Positions 36,932 through 48,435 of a stretch of DNA of 64,000 nucleotides are shown here, piece by piece. Position 1 is the first letter of the stretch. Every line of letters begins with the position of its first letter. A program made the translations under genes and the position numbers. Source of the DNA: Tetrapyrgos nigripes (taxonomy: Eukaryota; Basidiomycota; Agaricomycetes; Agaricales; Campanellaceae); NCBI GenBank assembly GCA_013368315.1, contig JAACJM010000030.1, positions 558,001 through 622,000 of the forward strand, in the 5' to 3' direction. The notes under the pieces are model-generated. The model was given only the letters and a program-made list of their open reading frames with translations, was not told where the DNA came from and searched no databases.

Positions 36932-39900
36932 TCAATCAAGTTTATACTTAACCTCAAACGCCCACGCAAAATTCACACTCTCAATCTCTTCCCTAACCCC
37001 GCTACCCGTCAAATCCACCATCAAAGCTCCCGTCTGTAGATCCATCGTCCAGGGAAGAGTCGGGGACTTCGGGTCACTCGACCCCGGACCCAAAAACAAA
37101 ATCTCATCCCCCTCCAAAACCGGCAGTCGTTTATTAATCACCAACGTATCGCCCTCTGGACGGACGAAGGCGATGATACAAAACGTCCCTGGGGAGACAG
37201 TGGTGGTGAATCGAGGGGATAAAGATGCTTCGGAGAGAGGGGTAATGTCTTGTGGAGTTTGGAACCAAAATTGCTGTTTGAATCATAGAGGAGAAGGGAA
37301 AGGAAGGTGTGATTCAATATCATTCATTATGCAGAAGGCGAGGACAAATGCAGAGAGGAAGAGGACAAGGGTATACTCACAGTATCATAAACACACTCTC
37401 CGGAATGGGCAAGCCATTCTCCTGCGTCTAGGAGGTTATTTGCCATGGAAGCGATAATCTCTCCTTCTGCTGTAGGGCCAATGTCAAGCAAGCTGTTCAA
37501 AGTCGTAAGTTCGACATGATCCAAACATTATCAGTCCCAATCCATCAATCCACCGTCCAAAACTCGTTCAACACGAAGACACGACTCGGAAGGAAGAAAA
37601 AGGTTCGACTAGTAGTACTCACAAATTCCCATTCTTCGACACAATATCCACCAACGTTTGTATAATCGTCGTACCATTCTTATACTCACTTGCATTCGTC
37701 GCTGTGTTGAGTCCATAGGAAAACGGATCCATTCCTTCGCTTGATTCCCAGGAGATGGTTTGAATGGAGCTGAAGCTAGTGTATTCTGGGGTTGAGAAAT
37801 CTGGGACTGCGGCGCAGCCTGTTATATCGATACGCAGTGTAGTGGTGGTAATTCGGTTCAGCAAGAAATTCAGAGAGGTCACAGGAAGCATATACATACG
37901 ATCATTGATAGTAACCTGCCGTCCTTTCGTCATCGCATCGTTATAGAATGCAGCAGCGAACTCGAGAGTTTTGTTGGGGCCTCCAATGTCGCACCACTTC
38001 AAGTTCAAGAAGAAGTCAAAAAAAGATCAGTTATGAACGACGAGGCTACGAGACAGAATACTCTGAGCCAAGCATAAAACCCATGCGCACTCACCATAAT
38101 CTCCGTCCCATACTTCTCTGCGAGTGAAAGCATATGTGGGAATTGTAAATCCTCCACATAGTCGTCGATCGGAAGATGCCCGGTGTAGGGTTCAATTTCC
38201 GAATTGTTGTACGCGTTGTGTGCTAGACCTCCTGGCCATTGGCCGAAGCCGTATTTTGCGAAATCGGGGTTGAACCTATGTATTTATGAAGACGAAAAAG
38301 GTGTCATTATTGAAGCCCAGAGTGAGTAAGACCTTGTGAAGCAACAATAAGTATAGTGATGCCCGGACGGACTCACCACTCAGGTAAAGAATAATAAGTC
38401 CCTCGATGAAGATTCGGCTTCTCCCTCGCAGACGTCTCAAACAACTCCGCAACGAGATCTCTTTTAGGTCCAAACATGAGACTGTTCCGATTAGTCGAGT
38501 TTCCAGTATCGAATAATGCGAACCCATCGTGATGTTTCTGCAAAGAACCGAAAGGTTAAAACGGTCTGAGGCAAAGACCGAACAGGAAAGTGCGCACTCA
38601 CAGAGACCAAAACAAAATACTTCGCTCCCGCTCTATCAAATAGATCAACCCAGGCACTGGCATTGAATTTTGACGCATTGAAAAAGGGGATGAAATCGTC
38701 GTAGACGACAGACTATATGAAGAAAGGAAATCATCATGAGTGAGGGAACTGCGATGTGCCTTGACCGAGCTGACCTCGCCGTAAGTCTCCTTGTGATGTA
38801 CCCAAGTAGGACTGTTTTTATTCGAAGGATTGTGCATGTCCCAGCTGCACACAGCGATTAATTAACGCAATTTATACTCAGTGGAGCAGATTAACTTACT
38901 CGTACCACTCAGCGTATGAGCTAGGAGGTCCCTATCAAATCAGGACAACGGATTGAGGGACAGGGTTTCAGGTATGAACTCAGTAATGAAGCGACTTACC
39001 CATGCAGGGTAACTATATACACCCCAGTGAATACTGTCCGAAAGGTAGTCAGTGTAAGTTGCATAAATGAAAGCAATCTATAAACGCACAAGATCCCGTA
39101 TTTTGCGTTATTCCACTACGTGAATATATCGAAACACGTTAGGAACTTGAAGTGCCGCTCAAAGAGCGGAGCAACGGTCACTCACCCAAGTCGGAGTCTC
39201 ATGCAAACCCAACACATCCCTATCGGGTGTCCACTTTTCAACCAACTTCGTAACCGGCCATCCCGTCGATGTACCTACTACCTTCCCAGTCGAGTCCATC
39301 ACTTCCACAGTAGCACCGGTATCATCCCCGCTCCCCTCCGAGTCATCCTGCGTAACGAACACATCCACTCTCGCCTGATCTCCCGGAACAAGTCGACTAA
39401 AGCTTCCAGATCTCACTGTCTTGATCCCACTCCCCGTGATAGAGACACTATGAAGCGCATTAAACGAATTCTCTTTGGAGAACGCCGATGAAGGGAGAAT
39501 ATTCGCTAGAGTGACTTCAACCAGTTGAGTTCGGATGCCGTCGATGATTTCCCATCTGGATGTAAAACGCGTTCTACGAATCGAGAGAATTGGACCGGTC
39601 CCGCTGGCTGTATTTGTGTTTGTGTCGGCAGAAGGTGAGATGGACATTGCAAAGATATGTACAGAGCTCAAAGTCGAAGAATCTTTTGACGGGAAAGTGA
39701 TGCTTTGTAAAGGCGACTCGGATAAGACAGATGATGACCATTGGTGAATGTCTGTCTGATTCTGATTTGTACGCGTCCCGTTCTTCTCAAAGTGGAAAGG
39801 CCTAATCAAATATACCTGTTAAAAAGCTTTCATAGTGTAGAGTGTATGTATCGCACGTCTGGATAGCAGCCTTGTTCACATTTGCCCAAACGTACCAATT

Positions 39901-40518
39901 CTTGACGTGTACTAGCAACAGCTGATCAGATCTGCTCCCCCAAAAAAGATAAAAGATATATAAAAAAAGACCAACATTGAAGAATTTGTTGAGAACCATC
40001 TGTGAAGGTCAAGTTAAAATTCGTTCCAAAGTCTACCACGGGTGAGTTCGATCACTCTGAATAGAGAAAAATTCCCAACTCACCTGCGTCTCCTGCAAAC
40101 AAAAAGTGAAGCTCGTGAACTCTCGTCGGCTGCTCCAGCGTGAAGACTTGTCCATTGGCTATGACGTTGTCCGGTTGGGCTCCCCATGTGTTGGGTAGGT
40201 CGTACTGGTGGTCATTCGTTCATGAAAGGTTGACACCTCACGTACTAGAGAACTCACCGTAATCCCATCGTATACGAAAGCACCCGTCGGGAGGAACTGA
40301 CTGTCGTAACTGTTCCCATGACCGTCAAAGTCAGCAGAGCCATCCGGGGACGCTGCTGTGTTGTCGAAAAATTTGTTGATAGCGAGACTGTGTGAAGGGA
40401 AGGGAGTTGGATTCTGAGCAGCAACTAGAGCGAAAGCAAGAGTCGAGAGTGCCAACAACGCTAGCCGAATCACCGGATACAAGGCCGGACCGGCTTGTCC
40501 GACTCGAGCTGGATTCAT
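36932..40518 (-). CDS. secreted GH29 alpha-L-fucosidase
   Basis: Hydrolyses terminal alpha-L-fucose from glycans. The start at 40518 (MNPARVGQAG) opens a signal peptide (LALLALSTLAFALVAAQ). An upstream Met at 40554 overlaps a TATA-like TATTTAAAG, so the later start is preferred. An N-terminal accessory domain follows (INKFFDNTA, DFDGHGNSYDSQFLP). The (beta/alpha)8 catalytic domain shows LHETPTWV, VLVSKHHDGFALFD, NLHRGTYYSLPEWF, EIEPYTGHLP and EIMWCDIGGPN, whose Asp is the probable nucleophile. A C-terminal beta-sandwich ends FAWAFEVKYKLD at 36932. Many short introns of 50-65 bp break the gene. Length and order match fungal GH29 enzymes. It acts outside the cell, perhaps on plant, animal or fungal fucosylated glycans. 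Confidence 0.88.
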
Positions 40519-40831
40519 TTTTGGAAAGAACCTTGAAGGTGTGTTCAAAGGCACCCTTTAAATACTATTACCAACGAAGGAGGTGAACGTCATCTGGGTA
40601 ACTGATGTCCTTGAGCTCCCTGGAGCATGACACATCAGGTGAAAATGAGCAGATGGAGTCTTTCATGATTGCTCTCATTCGAAGGTACCTCAGTCACCTG
40701 GTTTGAAGTTGGTGACTTGTTCGGGCCCGCCGGGGCGCGTTTAGAAGAGCCATAATTAAGCATAGGGATGGAGAAGTTCTATACTAGTACGTACAATCTT
40801 CCGAGAAACGATTCTTCTCAAAGCTACAAGA

Positions 40832-42110
40832 TCAGTTTCCCTTCTCCAACATCAGCCCAGAATCCAACGCAGCCAGCACAGTCTCTTCCCATGGGTAATA
40901 CTCTGAAAATCCCAATTCCTTTTCAGTAAACGTCAGATCTATCGGTGCAGTGGTCTGCACAGGACGTTCTAGATCCTCCCTTGGCAACTTATGGGCCAGC
41001 TCAGGCCTTTCTCTCCTAACTAAATCGGCTAGCTCCTTCCAATTATACTTTCCACCCGAAACAATGAATCGTTTGTCTTTTCCGGGAATGGGTTTGGTAG
41101 TAAGAGCAACAACGTGAGCACGAGCCATGTCGCGAACGTCGACCAAATCGCCAACTGGGATGGCCGGATAGGCATCAGGGCCGTTAAGGACAAGTTGGTA
41201 CACGTAGTCATTGGTGCTCAAGTTAGAGCGAGAGGTGAGGGGGAAATTGGGGACTACGGGGCCAAAAATAGCTGGAGGAAGGACTAGAGGCTTCACTTAA
41301 TAGGCATACCGAAGAGAACAAATGAGAGGACTCACGGACGGTGATATCGACATCAGGATGCTGATGAGCAATGTCCCAGATATCTTTGTCCGCGATAATC
41401 TTCGCAGCGATGTATATAGGCATCAGAGAAGCTTCATCGCTAGCTACGTCTTTGAAGTTGAATTCCCCCTTCTTGACATTACCGAAGCTCTTCTCGTTCA
41501 ATACTGTATTGCCACTGTACCGTTCGCGAAGTGAACTGCATAGATACAAGGTTTAAAGCCCGAGAGATTAGATTGATCAACATGAACTAAATACTGCGTA
41601 GGACTCACGTTCAAACAACGCAGCGTAAGTTCCTGTGTAAACGATCTTCTTAATCCCGGCATCTATCGCCTGCTTGATGATATGAACTGCGCCTTCGTAT
41701 ACACCCTGCGAGGAGACCCGTTAGTTCCAGGTGTTTAGAGCATCACAGAATTAAAAAGAACGTACATTATACAAAGCCTCCCCGCTCTCCGCCTTGCTAT
41801 ATATCGGAGCAGCAAGATGCATCACCGCTTCGATACCCTTGAGGGCTTCCGTATGGTCGCTAGTCGAGTCGGGGACTTCGACGACCTCGAGCCTTGGTTC
41901 ATTGGGAAAGATATCTCGAAGTTTTTTCGCAGAACGAGCTGTACCACGGACGATGTATTCATTGGTGGCGAGAAGTTGTGCAATGACATGAGAGCCAAGA
42001 AGCCCAGTGCCGCCGGTTACCTGTTGGAAGTGACAAGAAAGCCTTTCAGCATGCAATTGCAATCAAGAACTCGCAAGAAAGACACAAACGAGAATAATGG
42101 GTTTGGACAT
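40832..42110 (-). CDS. NAD(P)-dependent extended-SDR reductase (DFR/Gre2-like)
   Basis: A cytosolic reductase of the dihydroflavonol-4-reductase/methylglyoxal-reductase type acting on ketones or aldehydes with NADPH. A 21-nt first exon (MSKPIIL, 42090-42110) splices from a GTTTGT donor to VTGGTGLLGSHVIAQLL, the Rossmann glycine motif. EVVEVPDSTSD and GIEAVMHLAAP follow. The catalytic pair is in PIYIAAKIIADK (YxxxK). PPAIFGPVVPNF and VDVRDMARAHVVAL are family signatures. It ends LDSGLMLEKGN at 40832. A TATA-like box lies ~87 bp upstream of the start. Substrate is unknown. It stands among other redox and hydrolase genes, which may suggest shared metabolism. Confidence 0.87.
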
Positions 42111-42196
42111 GGTGAATTGTTATGAGGGTAGCGCAGAGGATTGAGTTGGTTGAAGATGTAGAGGCGATTGATACTTCGTAGCTAGCATTGGCCCAG

Positions 42197-42204
42197 CTTT
42201 TATA
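42197..42204 (-). promoter_or_regulatory. TATA box of the SDR-like reductase
   Basis: TATAAAAG on the minus strand, 87 bases 5' of the start at 42110. Position and match to the consensus support a core promoter. Confidence 0.5.
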
Positions 42205-42937
42205 CTCAACCAGGGCTATATATATTAGTCGGCGATATCTCTGTACGCTGAAGTCCCTGCTCAGTAATCTACTCAGTAAGCACAAGAACGTAATTAGTGA
42301 GGAAGAGGCGTAGTGCCACAGGCAAAAAACATGGATCCGGAGTTGGCGGCTTGAAGGAATTTGGAAGGCCAACAAGGAGCAGCTAAATTTTCACCGCGAA
42401 GTGCCGAAGATTTGATCGTCGTTTGGATTTTACCAATTTGGCCTGGCCAAGCCCTAGAGATTAGATTTTACCGGCAGAAAGACGAACGCAGTGCTAATCT
42501 TCTAAACATCAACACTTCGAATTCACGCACAGATTCTGGGAGCTTTCGCTGAAGATGTTGTCACAGGGGATAGGGGCTTCGAGCCTTCGACGCGACACGC
42601 ACATGTGACTTTTAATTCTTCTCTTTCTGGCGAGATCTTCCCATGACCGCTCCTTTGACGCGAACCATCATGTTCTCTCTGACATTGGTATCCTATCCTG
42701 TTACATTCCGAAGACGGAGGGGCACGGAAAGAAGAAGGAAGAAGAGCACCATCCGCGGTTCTTTGCTGCCTCTAAGTATACATCACGAGACAAAATATCC
42801 CTTCTTTCGCCTTCTTTTCCGCCGCCTTCATCCACCATTCCGTTCATGATCAAAATTTCTCACATGAAGGGGATAAATATAATGCCGCCCACTGACAGTA
42901 AGTCATGCATTACGAATGATGTGCAGGGCCTTTAGCG

Positions 42938-42945
42938 TATAAAAG
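42938..42945 (+). promoter_or_regulatory. TATA box of the amidohydrolase
   Basis: TATAAAAG 48 bases before the ATG at 42993. A short 5' leader fits a fungal promoter. Confidence 0.55.
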
Positions 42946-42992
42946 CGACGTCCCTTAGCGCATCCAAGCGTCAACCTTTCCCCACCCACATC

Positions 42993-44589
42993 ATGATACG
43001 CCTACAACCTCTGACTCGTTCAAAACTCTACATCCTTACACTGGGCCTAACCTTCATCACCCCAATCATCCGCGCAGCATCCACTCTTTTCGAGGGAGGA
43101 ACTGTAATATCCTTTGACGAGTCTTTTCAGACCCCCGTAGTCCTTCAAAACATGTCTCTACTCGTTACTGACGACCGCATCGCCGCTATTTTCGACTCGG
43201 ATTCTCAGGGAGATGTCGTCATTCCAGGAGACACAGAGCGGATCTCTGCGGAAGGGAAAATTCTTTCACCAGGTTTCATCGACACCCACAGACACGGTTG
43301 GCAAACTGCGTTCAAGACCATCGCTTCTAACACCACTTTAACGGAATACGCCTTCCGGTACGGTGAAGATTCACCCGTTGAGTCCAATTTTATTCCAGAT
43401 GACATGTATTTCGGTCAGATCGTTGGGATGTGGGAATCGCTCAATGCGGGGGTGACGACTGTTCTTGACCATGCCCATGGGACGTTCTCTAACGAGACGA
43501 GTACGGCGTATTTCAAGGGCTCGGTAGACAGCGGCGCGAGGGTCTTTTGGTGTTATGCCATTCATGACATCCCTAACGGATACTCCATATCGGACCAGAT
43601 GGCCAACTTTCAAGAGTTGGCTCATATGAATTCGGATATATCGAACAGTACGGTGGAGATGGGAATAGCATATGATGGATTCTCGACTGCTAGTATGGAA
43701 GAACTCCAGTCTGTGATGGAGTTTACTCGGCGAGTAATGTTCCATTTCTTTCTTCGTCTTCGCTGACATATAGCCTCACAGAACATCCAACATCTCCGCC
43801 CTCACGACCCACTATCTCGGTGGCCCTTGGATATCTAGTAATAGCCCCCAGCTACTTAACACCCTCAACTTCTTGAACACTTCCTTTCCCATCGTCTTCT
43901 CTCACGGGAGCTTCCTCACCACCAACGACGCGCTCCTCCTACGTCAATTCAATCAATACCTCTCCATCACACCCGAATCCGAGATGCACTACGGACACAC
44001 ACATCCACACTCCGCTCTCGTCCAGGATCAGGCTGCGTTAGGAGTCGATACCCATTTCACTTATTCCGCTGATATGGTCACCCAAGCTCGTCTATGGTTA
44101 CAATCCACCCGACTCAAATATTACGGACAAGTTATTGACCAGAATTGGAAGATTCCGAGCAACAACCCAATGTCTGTTAATCAGGCTTTCCTACTGATTA
44201 CGCGTTCTGGTGCTTTATCCCTACGCCGTCCAGATTTGGGGGTTTTAACCGTAGGCGCCAAAGCCGACATTGTGGTATTTGACGGGAACTCGCCTAATTT
44301 ACTAGGATGGTCGGATGCTGTCGCGGCAATTATTTTGCATTCGAATGTCGGGGATATTGAACAGGTCATGGTAGATGGGCAGTGGAGAAAGCGGGATGGG
44401 AAGTTGGTCGCGAAAGAGAATGTTAATAGGGATGAGGCTAATCAGCAGTTTTTGAAGTCCGCGAGGAGGATACAAGGGATTTGGAAAGATATGGCCTTGC
44501 CGGTTTTGGGAGAGGATAGTCAAACTGGGGTGCCGTTTGGGATGGCTTTGGTGCAAGATGTAGTGAGGGGAAATGGGACAGGATATTGA
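42993..44589 (+). CDS. secreted amidohydrolase (TRZ/ATZ, cytosine-deaminase-like)
   Basis: Metal-dependent hydrolase of the amidohydrolase superfamily. The start MIRLQPLTRSK is followed by a signal peptide (LYILTLGLTFITPIIRAAS). KILSPGFIDTHRHGWQ carries the metal-binding HxH. The barrel continues with AGVTTVLDHAHGTF and VFSHGSFLTTNDALLLRQF. The C-terminal part has HYGHTHPHSALVQDQAALG, GVDTHFTYSADM and the closing beta-domain signature VGAKADIVVFD, and ends GNGTGY at 44589. One intron interrupts it near 43735. The only split that keeps the frame is CGGCGA|GTAATG to ATATAG|CCTCAC, giving an intron of only ~40 bp. Several N-glycosylation sites fit secretion. The substrate (cyclic amide, amidine or triazine-like) cannot be told. 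Confidence 0.85.
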
Positions 44590-44793
44590 ACGATCGACAG
44601 TCGAGCTCTCATTTGTTCGTACTATAGCTGTTACACATGAATACTACTTCTACTTATACATTTCTCTTGACACGGTGATCGTTCGTAGACCAGCATGTTG
44701 CGACTTGGGAATGTTTATTCATCGTCATGTCTAAATATGCAAGGAAAGCTCGTGGGGAATATACTTCCGTGGACTTTTGAGTAGATCAACATT

Positions 44794-45957
44794 TCAAGGA
44801 TTCACCAGGCTATATCCTCCATCCACATTCATGATTATCCCATTCACAAATTCACCAGCGACAGAAGATAAGAAGACGGCTGCTGTTCCTATTTCAACCG
44901 GCCTATAGTGATATACCAAAGTAAATTGATGAGCAGATAATATAAGCCAATTGTACTAGTACTCACTTTCCCGCCCTCAGCAAAGGGGTTGGGTTAAAGG
45001 CCCCAGGACGGGGCTTTGTAATCCACTTGGCTACCTCCTCCGGGGTACCAATGATCTCGGACGGAAAGGCACCAGGCGCAATGCCGTTCACTCGAACAGG
45101 AATCTTGTTCAAGGCAAACTCTGTGGCCAAGATACCGGTGAGGTGATTGATACCAGCCTTACTTACTGGATAGGGGAACTACACAGACAACGAAAATAAT
45201 CGTTAATTTCATCAAAACAGATAAGTTTGCACCTACATATCCCATTGAGAGTCTCATAGCCCCCATTGCACTGGTAATATTGACGACAGAGGAGGTTTCA
45301 CCCTCTCTGGAACGCGCCCCTCGTTCTAGCAGAGATAGAAATCCCATAATCACAAAATAGGGAGCGATAGTATTGGTTTTCAAAACCTCTGTCCACTGGT
45401 CGAACGATCCTTGGGCGAATAATGAACCTCCAAGCTTTGCGTGCTCAGGAGCAGATTTGTCTACTGCAAATGGAAAGCCAATACCAAAGATACCAGCGCT
45501 GCAACCGAATTCAAAGAACGTCCGATTGAAACTGCCATCGACGTACTTGTTAACCAAAATGTCCAGCTTCCCTTCGGCTTCATCAACGGCTTTCACCGCA
45601 TTCTCGATCGATTGCTTGTCCGAAACGTCCATCTGCAACCTGTGAATATGCTATATCAGTATGGAACATTTACATGCACTGTGCACATGGAGATGAAGAA
45701 CGAGAATGATTTACGGTGTCAGACCTTTCCCAACTGCAGCCTTCTTCAGAACATCCAGACGACGTCCAGTGATATAGACCTTAGCCCCATTCTTGCAAAA
45801 TTCTTCAGCAATCATCAAGCCACTAGTACAGTATAATCACGTATAATCAGCATAGAAAGAGCCAGGTCAAGTACTGGCATTAGCATAATACTCACATTCC
45901 AGTCCCGCCACCGGTGACGAGAGCGATCTTACCGTTCAAGTCGAGAGCGGATTCCAT
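44794..45957 (-). CDS. short-chain dehydrogenase/reductase (SDR)
   Basis: Classical SDR using NAD(P)H. The start MESALDLNGKIALVTGGG (45957) holds the TGxxxGxG cofactor motif split by an intron (GTG then GLMIAEEFC). GAKVYITGRR, LQMDVSDKQ, KLDILVN and SSVVNITSAMG (Ser) follow. PVSKAGINHLTG gives the catalytic YxxxK across the next intron. RVNGIAPGAFPSE and VFLSSVAGEFVNG lead to the end GGYSLVNP (stop 44794-44796). The exon at ~45495-45550 contains an extra stretch (VDGSFNRTFFEFGCSAGIFG) that may include a retained intron. It resembles RhlG-type 3-oxoacyl reductases, but the substrate is unknown. It is convergent with the amidohydrolase. Confidence 0.87.
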
Positions 45958-46003
45958 TGTTGCACTTGAGTGGGTTCATTTTTTTGCTGGTTGTGATCCC
46001 TGG

Positions 46004-46010
46004 CTTTATA
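46004..46010 (-). promoter_or_regulatory. TATA-like box of the SDR gene
   Basis: TATAAAG on the minus strand, about 47 bases upstream of the ATG at 45957. Confidence 0.45.
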
Positions 46011-46042
46011 CCTTTAGGGCTCCTACCGGATCGGATCGGATT

Positions 46043-46100
46043 CGGATGTCATCCGCTCGGATGGTCAAATTCTCAATCCACATCCGGTAGATGACATCCG
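46043..46100. repeat. 11-bp inverted repeat upstream of the SDR gene
   Basis: CGGATGTCATC at 46043-46053 and GATGACATCCG at 46090-46100, embedded in a run of CGGAT/ATCCG words from 46026 to 46108. It could be a regulator site in the SDR promoter. No factor is proposed. Confidence 0.5.
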
Positions 46101-46950
46101 ACGGATTGCTTGCCGTAAGTGCCCGTACTTGCTGTATGAGTTCTATCTTTTCGTTAAATGCTCAAGAGTGCATTTATTCATTGTTCCTTTCAATTATATG
46201 TGAGGTGCATGCCTCAACGACTTAAAAACCCCAAGTACTCACTATATGGGGAGTCAGCATGTCAATACTTAAATTCCCACGATACCAAAGTACACTCCTC
46301 TATAACCGTAATCGTATTTTTGCGCCACTGCGAGGATTTTTTTTATAGAGTTCGGCGATAGATAACTGCCGACATAGACTATTGGTGATCTGCAAATTGA
46401 AATGGAATTGTAACACATCCACGGATGGCTGAACGTGATAACAATCACCTGTCAGCTAGTAATCCTACCCAAATCTTCTCCAGCTTTCTAATCAGTGAAA
46501 TAAGGATAAAAAAAGAGTACATCAGGATTAGCGACCAAATATACATGAAAATACATCCTTTTTACCATACTAATGGTTAATGTTCTTACCGCTTAGACGT
46601 TTTGAAGAAGTGAAGAGATGCTATTCGACGGGCTGCGACGGTCTGCCAAGCGTAGCTTATCTACTAGCCGAAGCCAAAAAGTCGACTGGTAGATGGAGTA
46701 GGTGTGCTGGCTTACTCAGGCTCCGATTTCTGACTCGCCTCCCTCCGTGCACGCAGGTTTCCATTCTCCTTTACGAGGCCGAATGAAATGAGGATGAGTT
46801 CTTTACACCCTCTTTCTGCGTGCAAATTGTTCCGACTTCACCCGTCCGTTCCTTCCCATGCGACCTTAGTTGATCAAACTTTTCGCCCGTCGGTTTTTTC
46901 GGTTTTTCGGCCTTTCCTTACCATTTTGTTTCTGAACACTTGCAGTGCCT
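46101..46950. other. intergenic before the retrotransposon
   Basis: No supported gene. AT-rich to about 46560, then ordinary sequence up to the LTR. The last five bases GTGCC form one half of an imperfect target duplication. Confidence 0.5.
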
Positions 46951-47228
46951 GTTGAGCAGGCTATGTTCTATACACGTAGCGGCAACTGCATACTTACCTG
47001 GGGATGTAGAAGTGCTTGTTAGAGCGGTTTGTTAGAGGTTAAGAGCAATGAGTGTTAAGGGAAATCCTTGTTCTTGTAGGGCAATCTACGAGCCCTTATA
47101 TACTATTCTAGATAGTACATGTGACTACTTATCTAAGAATTTGTACAGTAAGCGTAACTAACTAGATTACTATCTAATCTATATCTAATCTAATGTTGAT
47201 GGCTGCTTACTAATTCACCAATTCAACA
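46951..47228 (-). repeat. LTR, 3' end of the element (278 bp)
   Basis: Begins TGTTGA and ends TCAACA (short inverted tips). Compared with 56795-57054 it has ten single-base differences, all transitions and seven at CpG. It also has an extra 18 bp near 47101-47120 containing TATTCTAGATAG. Confidence 0.95.
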
Positions 47229-47239
47229 CTCCCCCTTGC
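47229..47239 (-). other. polypurine tract
   Basis: GCAAGGGGGAG on the minus strand directly abuts the LTR. This is the expected plus-strand primer for reverse transcription of a minus-oriented element. Confidence 0.75.
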
Positions 47240-47373
47240 TAAGCTGCACCATTAGTGCGCGTAAGCATAAAGGCGCTATAAGCAGCTGAGGTTTATCTTC
47301 ATTATTTAAGATACGTTGTACCACAGTTCTATGATACATTGTACCAAGGTTCTATGATACGTTATATCAAAGC

Positions 47374-48014
47374 TCAACTAGTATAAAATTGAAGTCCTAG
47401 TTGTGATCTGAACTTCTTGAATTTTTGTTTGCCAAGGTTCTTTGTAAACATATCGGCGGGATTATTGCTTCCTTCTATGAACTTTACTGTTACGTTTTCA
47501 TTTGCTACATGTTCACGAATAAAGTGATATTTGACAGCAATGTGTTTTGAACGTCGTTCTGTAACAGGATTGGATGCAATAAAGATAGATCCTTGATTGT
47601 CCCCATAGATATTGATAGCTTTCATCTCAATGTTAAGTTCCTTTAAGAGAGCTTTTATCCAGATGACTTGGCGACTACAATCACTAAGAGCCATATATTC
47701 AGCTTCGGTGGAACTTAACGCAGTTGTGGTTTGAGCTCTAGAGGCCCAGTAGAAAGTTCCTCGTGCTAACGTTAGGAAGAAACCAGTATGTGATCAATGA
47801 TCGTTTGGGTCTGATGCCCAATCAGAGTCTGTGTATGCAGTGAGACCAGTTCCTAATGGATCTAATTCAGTGATCTTTTTCTTGGATCTGTCATACACTA
47901 ATGCATAGTGTCGAATACCGAGAAGGTAACAGCAAATCCAGAGAGCTTTGGTTAGATGATCATCTGAAGGGTTTGCAGCGTGTTGTGCCATTTTGGTAAT
48001 GGCGAAGGCTATGT
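47374..48014 (-). pseudogene. copia RNase H and RT C-terminal remnant
   Basis: Translation from the insertion edge starts at DIAFAITKMAQHAANPSDD, the end of the copia RT-connection. It continues to YTDSDWASDPND (first RNase H Asp), MALSDCSRQVIWIKALL, INIYGDNQGSIF and RSKHIAVKYHFIRE, ending GLQFYTS at 47374. A TGA interrupts it after SDPNDH at about 47794, where related elements have an Arg, consistent with CGA to TGA. It cannot yield an active enzyme without the missing polymerase domain. Confidence 0.88.
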
Positions 48015-48064
48015 CACACTGGAGGCAAATCCCTGTAAATCATCTGCCATACAGAGGTATTACA
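48015..48064 (+). repeat. left terminal inverted repeat
   Basis: Starts CACACTGGAGGCAAATCC and contains GTAAATC and AGGTATTACA. It pairs with 53101-53150 (40 of 50 identical). Confidence 0.85.
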
Positions 48065-48365
48065 GTGACCTTACAACAAGTCATTCAAAAAGTAATCCAC
48101 CTTGTATTACAGAGGTATTACAGAGAGAAGAATTTTCCAGAGCAATGCTGTAAGACTGCTGTAAGACAAGTTGTATTACAGGGACATTTCAGAGGCCAAA
48201 TCCCTGTAGATCCGGTGCCCTACATAGGGATTAAAGCAAACTTACACCAAGCCATTCAACAAGTATTCTGCCTTGGATTACAGAAGTATTACAGAGAGAA
48301 GAAATTTTGGGAGCAATGCTGTAAGACTGCTGTAAGACAAGTTGGATTACAGAAACATTTCAGAG
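48024..48365 (+). repeat. two 171-bp direct repeats
   Basis: 48024-48194 and 48195-48365 align at constant offset 171. Both run from AAATCCCTGTA to TGCTGTAAGACTGCTGTAAG and a final ACATTTCAGAG. They form the left subterminal region. Confidence 0.85.
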
Positions 48366-48435
48366 TGACATGGTGTCACAGTAATACATTAGGTAATACA
48401 GCCAAGAAATACAGAAGTATTTCAGTGTGACAAAA

